Assembly (NCBI GenBank): GCA_964553775.1
Contig: CAZKLU010000031.1
Location: 1 to 22,163 of the forward strand
Direction of reading: 5' to 3'
Source: RUG626 sp964553775
GTDB taxonomy: Bacteria > Bacillota > Clostridia > Oscillospirales > Oscillospiraceae
Length of the DNA: 22,163 nt
Of this stretch, positions 14,993 through 21,870 are shown piece by piece. A program made the translations under genes and the position numbers. Each line of letters opens with the position of its first letter. The stretch's first letter is position 1. The notes under the pieces were generated by a model. The model searched no databases. It had not been told where the DNA came from and was given only the letters and a program-made list of their open reading frames with translations.

Positions 14993-16252
14993 GTGAGAAT
15001 TGATGTACCTTACGGCAAAACATCCCAAAGCGTGGACATACCGGATAATAATCTTATTGGTATAATAAGCGAAAATCCCCTTCCCGCTCCGGAACTTACC
15101 GGAAAAGACGAGGTTCTGAGGGCGTTAAGAAATCCTATAGGTTCTAAAAAACTTTCCGACATTGTGAAGCCCAAGGAAAAAATCGCTGTTATCACGAGTG
15201 ACATAACAAGACCAATGCCAACACGCGAGGTTCTGCCGTGTGTAATTGAGGAGCTTCTTGACGCGGGAGTAGATCTTGAGGATGTGACAGTTGTGTTCGC
15301 GATTGGAAGTCACAGAAAGCAGACGGCAGAGGAACAGAAAAAGCTCGTTGGTGAGGATATTTATGAAAAAGTACGCTGTGTAGACAGCGACCCCAACGAC
15401 TGCGTAAGACTTGGAACAACTGAGTTCGGAACGCCGGTTGATATAACGAGGGTTGTTGCTGAAGCTGACAGAAGAATTTGTCTCGGCAATATTGAGTACC
15501 ACTACTTTGCGGGCTACTCAGGCGGCGCGAAAGCGATTATGCCTGGGGTTTCGTCCCGTGACGCTATACAGTCAAACCACAGCAGAATGGTCGAAAAAAC
15601 CTCGTGCGCCGCGAATCTTGACGGCAACAACGTCCGTGCCGACATTGAGGAATCCGCCGCGATGTGCGGAATTGATTTTATCGTGAATGTTGTTCTGGAT
15701 GGGGACAAACGAATAATAAAAGCCGTTGCCGGTGACGCGGTGAAAGCACACAGAGAGGGATGTCGATTTCTTGACACATTATACCGCGCCAAAATTAGGA
15801 GCCGCGCTGATATTGTGATAGCATCGAACGGCGGCACACCGAAGGATTTGAACCTCTATCAAACGCAAAAAGCGTTAAACAACGCGATGTACGCGGTGAA
15901 AAAAGGCGGTATTGTGATACTTGTCGGTGCGTGCGGCGAGGGACTTGGCGAGAAAACGTTCGAGAGGTGGCTGCGTGAAGCTCCAACGGCTCACTCGCTC
16001 ATTGAGAGGGTACAGACAAATTTCGAACTTGGCGGACACAAGGCGGCGGCAATAGCGGTATCGCTTGAGGATGCTGATGTGTATCTCGTATCTGAGATGC
16101 CAAAAGAAACGGTGGAAAAATGTTTTCTGAAGCCGTTTAAGAGCCTTGAAAAGGCTTACAGCGCGGCTGTGGAGGTCAAAGGCAGTGAGGCAAAAGTAAT
16201 AGTAATGCCTCACGCGGGGTCAACGCTTCCGGAAGTCACGGAACTTAAATAG
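14993..16252 (+). CDS. larA: LarA-family nickel-pincer racemase/epimerase
   Basis: LarA proteins invert alpha-hydroxy acids by hydride transfer, using a nickel-pincer nucleotide bound covalently to a lysine. The 419 residues contain all the cofactor and catalytic residues at the spacing of Lactobacillus LarA: H107 (G-S-H-R-K), H170 (E-Y-H-Y-F), K180 (G-G-A-K-A) and H196 (N-H-S-R). I prefer GTG at 14993, giving MRIDVPYG with GAGGTG four bases upstream. An earlier GTG at 14981 overlaps the ychF stop but has no ribosome-binding site. The true substrate may be lactate or another 2-hydroxy acid, because the family is broad. The cofactor-building genes larB, larC and larE are not in the window. It is the last gene before the terminator at 16397. 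Confidence 0.85.
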   Translation: MRIDVPYGKTSQSVDIPDNNLIGIISENPLPAPELTGKDEVLRALRNPIGSKKLSDIVKPKEKIAVITSDITRPMPTREVLPCVIEELLDAGVDLEDVTVVFAIGSHRKQTAEEQKKLVGEDIYEKVRCVDSDPNDCVRLGTTEFGTPVDITRVVAEADRRICLGNIEYHYFAGYSGGAKAIMPGVSSRDAIQSNHSRMVEKTSCAANLDGNNVRADIEESAAMCGIDFIVNVVLDGDKRIIKAVAGDAVKAHREGCRFLDTLYRAKIRSRADIVIASNGGTPKDLNLYQTQKALNNAMYAVKKGGIVILVGACGEGLGEKTFERWLREAPTAHSLIERVQTNFELGGHKAAAIAVSLEDADVYLVSEMPKETVEKCFLKPFKSLEKAYSAAVEVKGSEAKVIVMPHAGSTLPEVTELK

Positions 16253-16669
16253 TATAAATCAGTCAGTGAAAACTCGCGGGATGTTTTTTCATAAAGCCTG
16301 TGGGGAAATCATATAGTATATATCAAGATAACTTATAAATTGCGCCTAACGGAATTATTTCTTCTGAAAAAATATCAAAATACAATGCGTTATGCTCGGA
16401 GCCGGAAATCCTTTCGGCTTCGATTTTTTTCAGAATCATCTGTCCGTGACGGCACCTTACGTCAAGATTGCGGAATTGTATTCAGCGCGACACTCTCCAA
16501 AAACTTCTTTATCTTTTAAGTTTAGCGTGACCCGCAAATTTCACAAATCTCGAAACCCGTAGAAAAATAAAGCCGCCTTATCAATGTTTGTAAGCAACTA
16601 AACTGCCTGGCTTCAAATTTTGATGTTGCCGAAATAAAAACATTTTTCGTAATAGGTAATAATATCCTC
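16253..16669. other. gene-free stretch between larA and the tetR promoter
   Basis: This is most of a 485-bp gap. It contains the larA terminator at 16397-16430. The rest is AT-rich, with no open frame carrying a ribosome-binding site and no repeat I can identify. Confidence 0.6.
16397..16430 (+). terminator. terminator of the arg-ychF-larA run
   Basis: CGGAGCCG (16397-16404) pairs with CGGCTTCG (16415-16422) with one G-U, followed by ATTTTTTT. It lies about 145 bases after the larA stop, an unusually long 3' tail, but no earlier terminator is seen. Confidence 0.85.
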
Positions 16670-16698
16670 TTGACAAACGCTGTTGCTGCGGTTATAAT
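16670..16698 (+). promoter_or_regulatory. consensus promoter of the TetR-family gene
   Basis: TTGACA (16670-16675) and TATAAT (16693-16698) are perfect consensus hexamers with a 17-base spacer. Expression would be strong unless repressed, as expected for a self-repressing regulator. Confidence 0.9.
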
Positions 16699-16699
16699 G

Positions 16700-16723
16700 T
16701 AACAGTGATATATAATGCTGTTA
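16700..16723 (+). promoter_or_regulatory. probable TetR operator
   Basis: TAACAG (16700-16705) and CTGTTA (16718-16723) form a dyad with a 12-base spacer, beginning two bases after the -10 and covering the start of transcription. Position and size suit a TetR-family dimer controlling its own gene. Confidence 0.65.
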
Positions 16724-16737
16724 TATGGGGTGAGAGC

Positions 16738-17355
16738 ATGGACGGAAATGAGGGAACAACACTTGAAAAAATCCGCTCTGCGGCAATTCAAGAAATAAAG
16801 GAGAAAGGTTTCCTTTCTGCCTCACTGCGTAACATAGTCAAATCTGCGGGTGTGACAACCGGCGCGTTCTATGGGTACTTCTCAAGCAAAGAAGCACTGT
16901 TCGCGTCCATTGTTGAACCTCACGCTGCCGCTGTTATGAGCAAATTCATGACCGCGCAAACAGAATTTGCAAACCTTCCCCGTGAGGAACAGCCGAAACA
17001 CATGGGGCGCGAATCCATGGAGTGTCTGAACTGGTTGATTGACTATATGTATGAGCATTATGATGAATTTAAGCTCCTTATCTGCTGCAGTGACGGCACC
17101 TGTTATGAACACTTTATTGATTCTATGGTTGAAATTGAAGTTGAGTACACATTCAAGTACATTGAGGTTTTGAAAAGCTGCGGAAACAATGTTCCTGAAA
17201 TCGACAGAGAACTTTGCCACATGATAGCAAGCGGTATGTACGAGGGCATATTTGAGGTTATTCGCCACGATATGCCAAAAGACCGTGCCGTGAAATTTAT
17301 AGCCCAGCTTAGTGAATTTTATTTAGCGGGTTGGCTTAAAATCATGGGACAATAA
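16738..17355 (+). CDS. TetR-family transcriptional regulator
   Basis: This 205-residue protein has the family plan. An N-terminal helix-turn-helix at about residues 28-50 (SLRNIVKSAGVTTGAFYGYF) is followed by SSKEALFASIV. The C-terminal all-helical ligand domain diverges, as is usual. I chose ATG at 16738, which follows GGGGTGAG. The longer frame from 16705 would begin at the start of transcription and cannot be translated. The ligand domain has several Cys and acidic residues (LICCSDGTCYEHF) but the ligand is unknown. It lies 451 bp upstream of the ABC pair on the same strand, and the two promoters share sequence, so it probably represses that transporter as well as itself. The protein was not matched to any named regulator. 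Confidence 0.9.
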   Translation: MDGNEGTTLEKIRSAAIQEIKEKGFLSASLRNIVKSAGVTTGAFYGYFSSKEALFASIVEPHAAAVMSKFMTAQTEFANLPREEQPKHMGRESMECLNWLIDYMYEHYDEFKLLICCSDGTCYEHFIDSMVEIEVEYTFKYIEVLKSCGNNVPEIDRELCHMIASGMYEGIFEVIRHDMPKDRAVKFIAQLSEFYLAGWLKIMGQ

Positions 17356-17365
17356 TATTCCCATG
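17343..17365 (+). terminator. weak hairpin at the end of the TetR gene
   Basis: CATGGGA (17343-17349) pairs with TCCCATG (17359-17365) over a 9-nt loop that contains the stop codon. A small TTAGC/GCTAA hairpin follows (about 17374-17387). T-runs are poor, so termination here would be partial. Confidence 0.35.
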
Positions 17366-17806
17366 TCCTTTGGTTAGCTGATGCTAATTTGTAATCAATG
17401 TTGAAACGAGCTTCGGTTACAAAAATTTACGGCATTTTGCGAGACAATGTTTAGGGTTTTTCAAAAATCAATTTTCAGTTGACATCACTTCATGTGTTCG
17501 ATGTTTTACACTTCATTTGGTGAATTAAATCCAATTTCCGTCAAAAATAATTTTCGCGTTACGGTTTTAAGCCGCGTTTCTTTACTGTGAAAGAGTCAAA
17601 CAATACATGGGATTCCGAATATTTTGCGACTATTTGTTGATTCCATCTGCGGTATAATAATTATTTATAACGCATTTCAGCTTATGTACTTGATGGCATA
17701 ACACTGAATACACTAAAACACATTGGCAAATCAATATGCTCACCGATATACAGAATCATACTGTGTGCTGCGCGTATTGAAAATATATAAGAAAGAAGGT
17801 TATTTT
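17366..17806. other. gene-free stretch ahead of the ABC transporter pair
   Basis: This is most of a 451-bp gap. It is AT-rich and contains the dyad and TATAAT at 17647-17673. A TTGACA at 17479-17484 has no good -10 at the right distance. No gene is seen. Confidence 0.6.
17647..17673 (+). promoter_or_regulatory. possible promoter/operator of the ABC pair
   Basis: TATAAT (17653-17658) lies inside a near-perfect dyad, GCGGTATAA (17649-17657) with TTATAACGC (17665-17673), eight of nine positions pairing. It shares CTGCGG before the -10 and TATAA-C/T-GC after it with the TetR promoter. No acceptable -35 is seen at 16-18 bases, so the promoter may be weak or need help. Confidence 0.45.
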
Positions 17807-19573
17807 ATGGATGAAAAAAAGCAAACCCCCAATGTGAAAAAGCTCATAAAGCCTTTTGCCGGTTCGTATATGACACTTATCACGCTGGGACAGATTTTAG
17901 CCGGTATCAGTGCGGCTATCGCAATGGTTCCGTTCTACGATTTGTGGAAAATTATCAAAGTAGCAGTGTCAGGTGAAAATCTCACCGAAATCAGAAACAT
18001 CGGCTGGAACGCAGTCGGTGTAACTGTTCTCGGTATGCTCATTTATATCTGCGCTCTGATGTGTACTCATATTGCGGCGTTTAGAGTGCAGTCAAACATG
18101 AGAACTGAACTTATGCGCCATATCATGTCTCTGCCTATGGGCATATTCAGCAAAGAGGGTACAGGCAAAATTCGCCGTGTTGTCACCGATTCAGCAGCCG
18201 CCACCGAGAGCTATATCGCTCACAGTATTCCCGACCAGGTTGTCGCAACGGTTACGCCTGTAGGTCTTTGTGTGATGATGGCTATATTTGACTGGCGGAT
18301 TGGACTTATTTGCGCTGTTCCCGCTGTCATAGGCTTTGCTTTCATGATGAGCATGATGGGCGAGAAGATGAAGACTGCCATGCAGGAATACCAGAACTCT
18401 CTCGAATCCATGAGCAACGAAGCGGTTGAGTATGTACGCGGTGTACCCGTTGTGAAAACATTCGGACAGACGGTAAATTCTTTTCAACGGTTTAAAAACG
18501 ATATTGACGCTTATGGTGAATGGACAATAGAGTATACAAAAAGTATGCGTCCCGCTATGATAGGATTCATGACATCAATAAACGCCGTTTTTGCGGCTCT
18601 GATTGCGGCAGTCTACATATTCGGACATAACGTGGTAACTCCTGAGCTTGTCTCAAACGCAATGTATTACATTTTGATAACACCTCTGCTCACCGTAACA
18701 CTGACGAAGATTGCCTATTCAGGCGAACAGGAGATGACGCTTCTGGATGCGATGAAGCGTGTGCAGTCGATTTTGGACATGGAACCGCTAAAGGATTCAG
18801 TCAGTTCCGCTTCCGCCGCCGACAGCAGCGTTACATTTGAGAAAGTTAGTTTTCGCTACCCTAACGCAAGCAGAAACGCTCTGTCGAATTTGTCGCTTAC
18901 AGTCCGTGCCGGAAGTAAGGTTGCACTTGTGGGCCCCAGCGGTGGTGGTAAATCCACGACAGCGCAGCTTATAGCAAGATTTTTCGATGTTACAGAGGGC
19001 AGTATCAAAATAGGCGGTGCTGATGTGCGTGAAATGCCGCAGGAGAAGTTAGAAGAGCTTGTTTCGTTCGTGTTTCAGGACAGCAAACTGATGAAAGTGT
19101 CAATTCTTGACAATGTGCGTATGTCAAAGCCAGAAGCGAGTGAGGAAGAGGTTATGGACGCGCTCAAGAAAGCTCAGTGCATGGATATTATTGAGAAACT
19201 CCCGCAAGGTATTCATACAGTTTTAGGCACGAAGGGAACGTATCTTTCCGGAGGCGAGCAGCAGAGAATATCTATAGCGAGGGCGATTTTGAAAGACGCT
19301 CCGATACTTATTTTGGATGAAGCCACAGCGTTCGCCGACCCTGACAACGAAGCAAGAGTTCAGGCGGCATTCACCGCAATGTCTGGTAACAAGACTGTTA
19401 TTATGATTGCTCACCGTCTCTCAACGGTCACGGACGCTGACGAGATATTTGTACTTGACAACGGTGTACTTAGAGAAAATGGAACGCATGAGGAACTTCT
19501 TTCGCAGGGCGGTCTGTACAAAGAGATGTATGAGGAGTTTAACCGCTCAATAAAATGGAAGGTAGGTGCCTGA
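17807..19573 (+). CDS. ABC transporter half-subunit, membrane plus ATPase domains (subunit 1)
   Basis: This 588-residue protein has six hydrophobic segments in about 20-310 and an ATPase domain from about 340, the exporter-type plan. ATPase motifs: Walker A G-P-S-G-G-G-K-S-T at 376-384 (Lys382), Q-loop V-F-Q-D, signature L-S-G-G-E-Q-Q-R-I-S, Walker B I-L-I-L-D-E with the catalytic Glu, and switch His in I-A-H-R-L-S. The D-loop reads A-F-A-D-P-D where most exporters have S-x-L-D, a form I associate with IrtA/YbtP-like pairs that import metal chelates through an exporter fold. I chose ATG at 17807 because AAGAAGG lies seven bases before it; the frame back to 17723 has none. Subunit 2 starts two bases after its stop. 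Substrate unknown; drug or lipid export is the alternative to siderophore uptake. Confidence 0.9.
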   Translation: MDEKKQTPNVKKLIKPFAGSYMTLITLGQILAGISAAIAMVPFYDLWKIIKVAVSGENLTEIRNIGWNAVGVTVLGMLIYICALMCTHIAAFRVQSNMRTELMRHIMSLPMGIFSKEGTGKIRRVVTDSAAATESYIAHSIPDQVVATVTPVGLCVMMAIFDWRIGLICAVPAVIGFAFMMSMMGEKMKTAMQEYQNSLESMSNEAVEYVRGVPVVKTFGQTVNSFQRFKNDIDAYGEWTIEYTKSMRPAMIGFMTSINAVFAALIAAVYIFGHNVVTPELVSNAMYYILITPLLTVTLTKIAYSGEQEMTLLDAMKRVQSILDMEPLKDSVSSASAADSSVTFEKVSFRYPNASRNALSNLSLTVRAGSKVALVGPSGGGKSTTAQLIARFFDVTEGSIKIGGADVREMPQEKLEELVSFVFQDSKLMKVSILDNVRMSKPEASEEEVMDALKKAQCMDIIEKLPQGIHTVLGTKGTYLSGGEQQRISIARAILKDAPILILDEATAFADPDNEARVQAAFTAMSGNKTVIMIAHRLSTVTDADEIFVLDNGVLRENGTHEELLSQGGLYKEMYEEFNRSIKWKVGA

Positions 19574-19575
19574 CA

Positions 19576-21306
19576 ATGATAGAAAAATTACAACACAAGT
19601 ACGCTCTCTCCCGCGAGGGAGCGAAAGATTTGGTCAAGGCTGTTGTTTCAGTAGCCATCTCAAATATTGTTATGATGTTGCCCTCTATGATGCTCTATTT
19701 ATTGATTGGCGACCTTTTGAACGGCAGTCTTGCGTCCGGACACGGCGTAATCTATATTGTTGGCAGCATTGTTATCCTTGTGCTTATCGCTGTAACTCAA
19801 TATATTCAATATAACGCAACGTTCTTCACAACATATAAAGAGAGCGGTGTCCGCCGTACGGCTATTGCCGAGAGACTCCGCAGACTACCCCTGTCATTCT
19901 TCGGAAAGAGAGATCTCTCGGATCTCACGACTAATATCATGGGTGACTGCGCTATAATGGAAACAGCCTCAAGTCACTGGATACCGGAGCTTTATGGAGC
20001 ACTCATATCCACAACAATAGTGGGTATATCTCTCTTCTTATTTGACCTGAGAATGGCACTCGCGAGTTTCTGGGTAATACCTGTGTCGCTTATAATTGTG
20101 GGAACCTCATCGTCCGTACAAAAGAATGTTGCGCGCAAATCGACCGCGTTTAAGCTTGATATGCAGGATGGGATTCAGGAATGCCTGGAAACTGCCAAAG
20201 ATTTAAAGTCCAATAACGCTGTAGAGCGTTTTCTTGAGAGATTAAACAAAAAGATAAAAGCCGTGGAGAAATACTCTCTTGTATCGGAACTTACGGTTGC
20301 GGCATATGTATCCTCAGCGCAAATGATTTTGAAAGTTGGCATAGGCACAACCGCGCTTGTCGGCGGTATATTGCTGGTAAACGGAGATATAAACGTATTG
20401 ACGTTTTTTATGTTTCTGATGTTAGTGTCAAGGCTTTATGACCCAATGCAAATATCACTTCAGAATTTCGCGGCAATAATATCGGTTGAGATAAACAGCG
20501 AACGACTTGACGAGGTACTGTCGCACCCGATACAGCAGGGCGCAGAAACGCTCACGAACAAAGGCTATGATATAGTGTTTGACAATGTAAAGTTTTCGTA
20601 TCAGGACGGGCAAAACGTACTGAACAATGTCAGCTTCACCGCGAAGCAGGGTGAGGTTACGGCACTTATTGGACCCTCCGGCGGCGGGAAAACGACTGTA
20701 TCGAGGCTTGCGACACGATTCTGGGACATAGACAGCGGAAAAATCACAGTTGGCGGCATGGATATATCCAAGGCAGACCCTGAAACGCTGATGAGCCTTT
20801 ATTCTATAGTGTTTCAGGATGTTATGCTGTTCAATAACACTGTAATGGAAAATATACGCATTGGCAGAAAGGATGCGACTGACGAGGAGGTCATACAAGC
20901 CGCTAAGATGGCAAACTGTGAGGAGTTTGTTGAGAAGCTGCCTGACAAATGGAACAGTGACATTGGCGAAAATGGCAGTTCGCTCTCCGGCGGTGAACGG
21001 CAGCGAATATCCATAGCACGAGCGTTTTTGAAGGACGCACCCATTATACTGCTTGATGAAGCCACAGCATCACTTGATGTTGAGAACGAAACTGCGATTC
21101 AAGCAGCCCTCTCCGCACTCATCAAGGACAAAACGGTTTTAATCATAGCCCATCGCATGAGAACAGTAGCGAACGCCGACAAGATTGTTGTCTTGAAAGA
21201 CGGTTATATAGCTGAGCAAGGTTCTCCCGAAAAGCTAAAACGTCAAAATGGCATATACCGACACATGAGCGATCTTCAATCGCATTCAGCGGGGTGGAAG
21301 ATGTGA
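19576..21306 (+). CDS. ABC transporter half-subunit, membrane plus ATPase domains (subunit 2)
   Basis: This 576-residue partner of the preceding gene most likely forms a heterodimer with it. Hydrophobic segments cover about 20-300. The ATPase domain has Walker A G-P-S-G-G-G-K-T-T at 366-374 (Lys372), Q-loop V-F-Q-D, signature L-S-G-G-E-R-Q-R-I-S, Walker B I-I-L-L-D-E and the standard D-loop A-S-L-D, then I-A-H-R-M-R. Both ATP sites therefore keep a catalytic Glu and a signature motif, and only the D-loops differ. ATG at 19576 follows AGGTAGGTG inside the end of subunit 1, seven bases away; the open frame also extends to 19555 without a separate site. Direction and substrate are undetermined. 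A hairpin at 21525-21555 or the terminator at 21783 ends the transcript. Confidence 0.9.
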   Translation: MIEKLQHKYALSREGAKDLVKAVVSVAISNIVMMLPSMMLYLLIGDLLNGSLASGHGVIYIVGSIVILVLIAVTQYIQYNATFFTTYKESGVRRTAIAERLRRLPLSFFGKRDLSDLTTNIMGDCAIMETASSHWIPELYGALISTTIVGISLFLFDLRMALASFWVIPVSLIIVGTSSSVQKNVARKSTAFKLDMQDGIQECLETAKDLKSNNAVERFLERLNKKIKAVEKYSLVSELTVAAYVSSAQMILKVGIGTTALVGGILLVNGDINVLTFFMFLMLVSRLYDPMQISLQNFAAIISVEINSERLDEVLSHPIQQGAETLTNKGYDIVFDNVKFSYQDGQNVLNNVSFTAKQGEVTALIGPSGGGKTTVSRLATRFWDIDSGKITVGGMDISKADPETLMSLYSIVFQDVMLFNNTVMENIRIGRKDATDEEVIQAAKMANCEEFVEKLPDKWNSDIGENGSSLSGGERQRISIARAFLKDAPIILLDEATASLDVENETAIQAALSALIKDKTVLIIAHRMRTVANADKIVVLKDGYIAEQGSPEKLKRQNGIYRHMSDLQSHSAGWKM

Positions 21307-21616
21307 AGTTAGAGCAGTTTTAGCACGGCTACCAATGCAACTTATATTGATTCTATGTTAAGTAATACTTTTAATTTCTCTCAAAATATAATCAATGAAC
21401 TCGAAAGACCGCAAGCGATTTTTCAAGCGGACGATACCCGCCATGAGTGAACGCACGTTCATTGACTATGAAATTCAAATAAAAACCGCTTTCGCAACCT
21501 GTCAAATCATCAACGCACTGTGACACTTGAAAAATAGTTTTACCACTTTTCAAGTTATTCAATTATAATCGGGAGTTAAAGGTTTCACCGCAAAACGAAA
21601 CCAAAACGACAATTAA
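21307..21616. other. gene-free stretch rich in inverted repeats after the ABC pair
   Basis: This is the first part of a 564-bp gap. TCAATGAAC (21392-21400) and GTTCATTGA (21457-21465) are perfect 9-bp arms. Within the right arm region TGAACG-CA-CGTTCA (21448-21461) is itself a palindrome. ACTTGAAAA (21525-21533) pairs with TTTTCAAGT (21547-21555). On the minus strand two overlapping short frames run through 21360-21530 without ribosome-binding sites. I cannot identify a gene or a known mobile element. Confidence 0.5.
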
Positions 21617-21661
21617 AAGCTTTACAGTGAACGGCAATTATTATTGTCTTTTACTGCAAAA
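21617..21661. repeat. dispersed stem-loop repeat, copy 2
   Basis: An 18-base arm (21621-21638) pairs imperfectly with 21643-21660 over a TATT loop, with two mismatches and two G-U pairs. The core CGGCAAT/ATTGTCT and its flanks match copy 1 at 1856-1896. Confidence 0.55.
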
Positions 21662-21782
21662 CGCTCAGACTATAAATTATTGAGTGCGTCAGGCAATCCG
21701 TGTAAGCGGAAACATAAGTACTTAAGAAAAAAATTTTCAAATCCGCTTGCGCTGTTTATCTGTCAAAGCCCATTTATATTGC

Positions 21783-21833
21783 AAAAGTCTCAGAAATGCG
21801 TCAATTTTCGAACATCTCTGAGACTTTTTATCA
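21783..21833. terminator. bidirectional terminator between the ABC pair and the Rpn-like gene
   Basis: AAAAGTCTCAGAAATG (21783-21798) pairs with 21813-21828 over 16 bp with one mismatch. T-runs follow on both strands. It lies between convergent genes and is the strongest hairpin in this gap. Confidence 0.85.
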
Positions 21834-21870
21834 TATTTTGTTGCCTATAGTGTAGAAATTACTTTTGTGA

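Noticed and set aside
16705..16737. Longer start for the TetR-family protein.
   Set aside because: The ATG would lie at the predicted transcription start and within the operator; 16738 has a ribosome-binding site.
17723..17806. N-terminal extension of ABC subunit 1.
   Set aside because: No ribosome-binding site precedes 17723, while AAGAAGG lies seven bases before the ATG at 17807.
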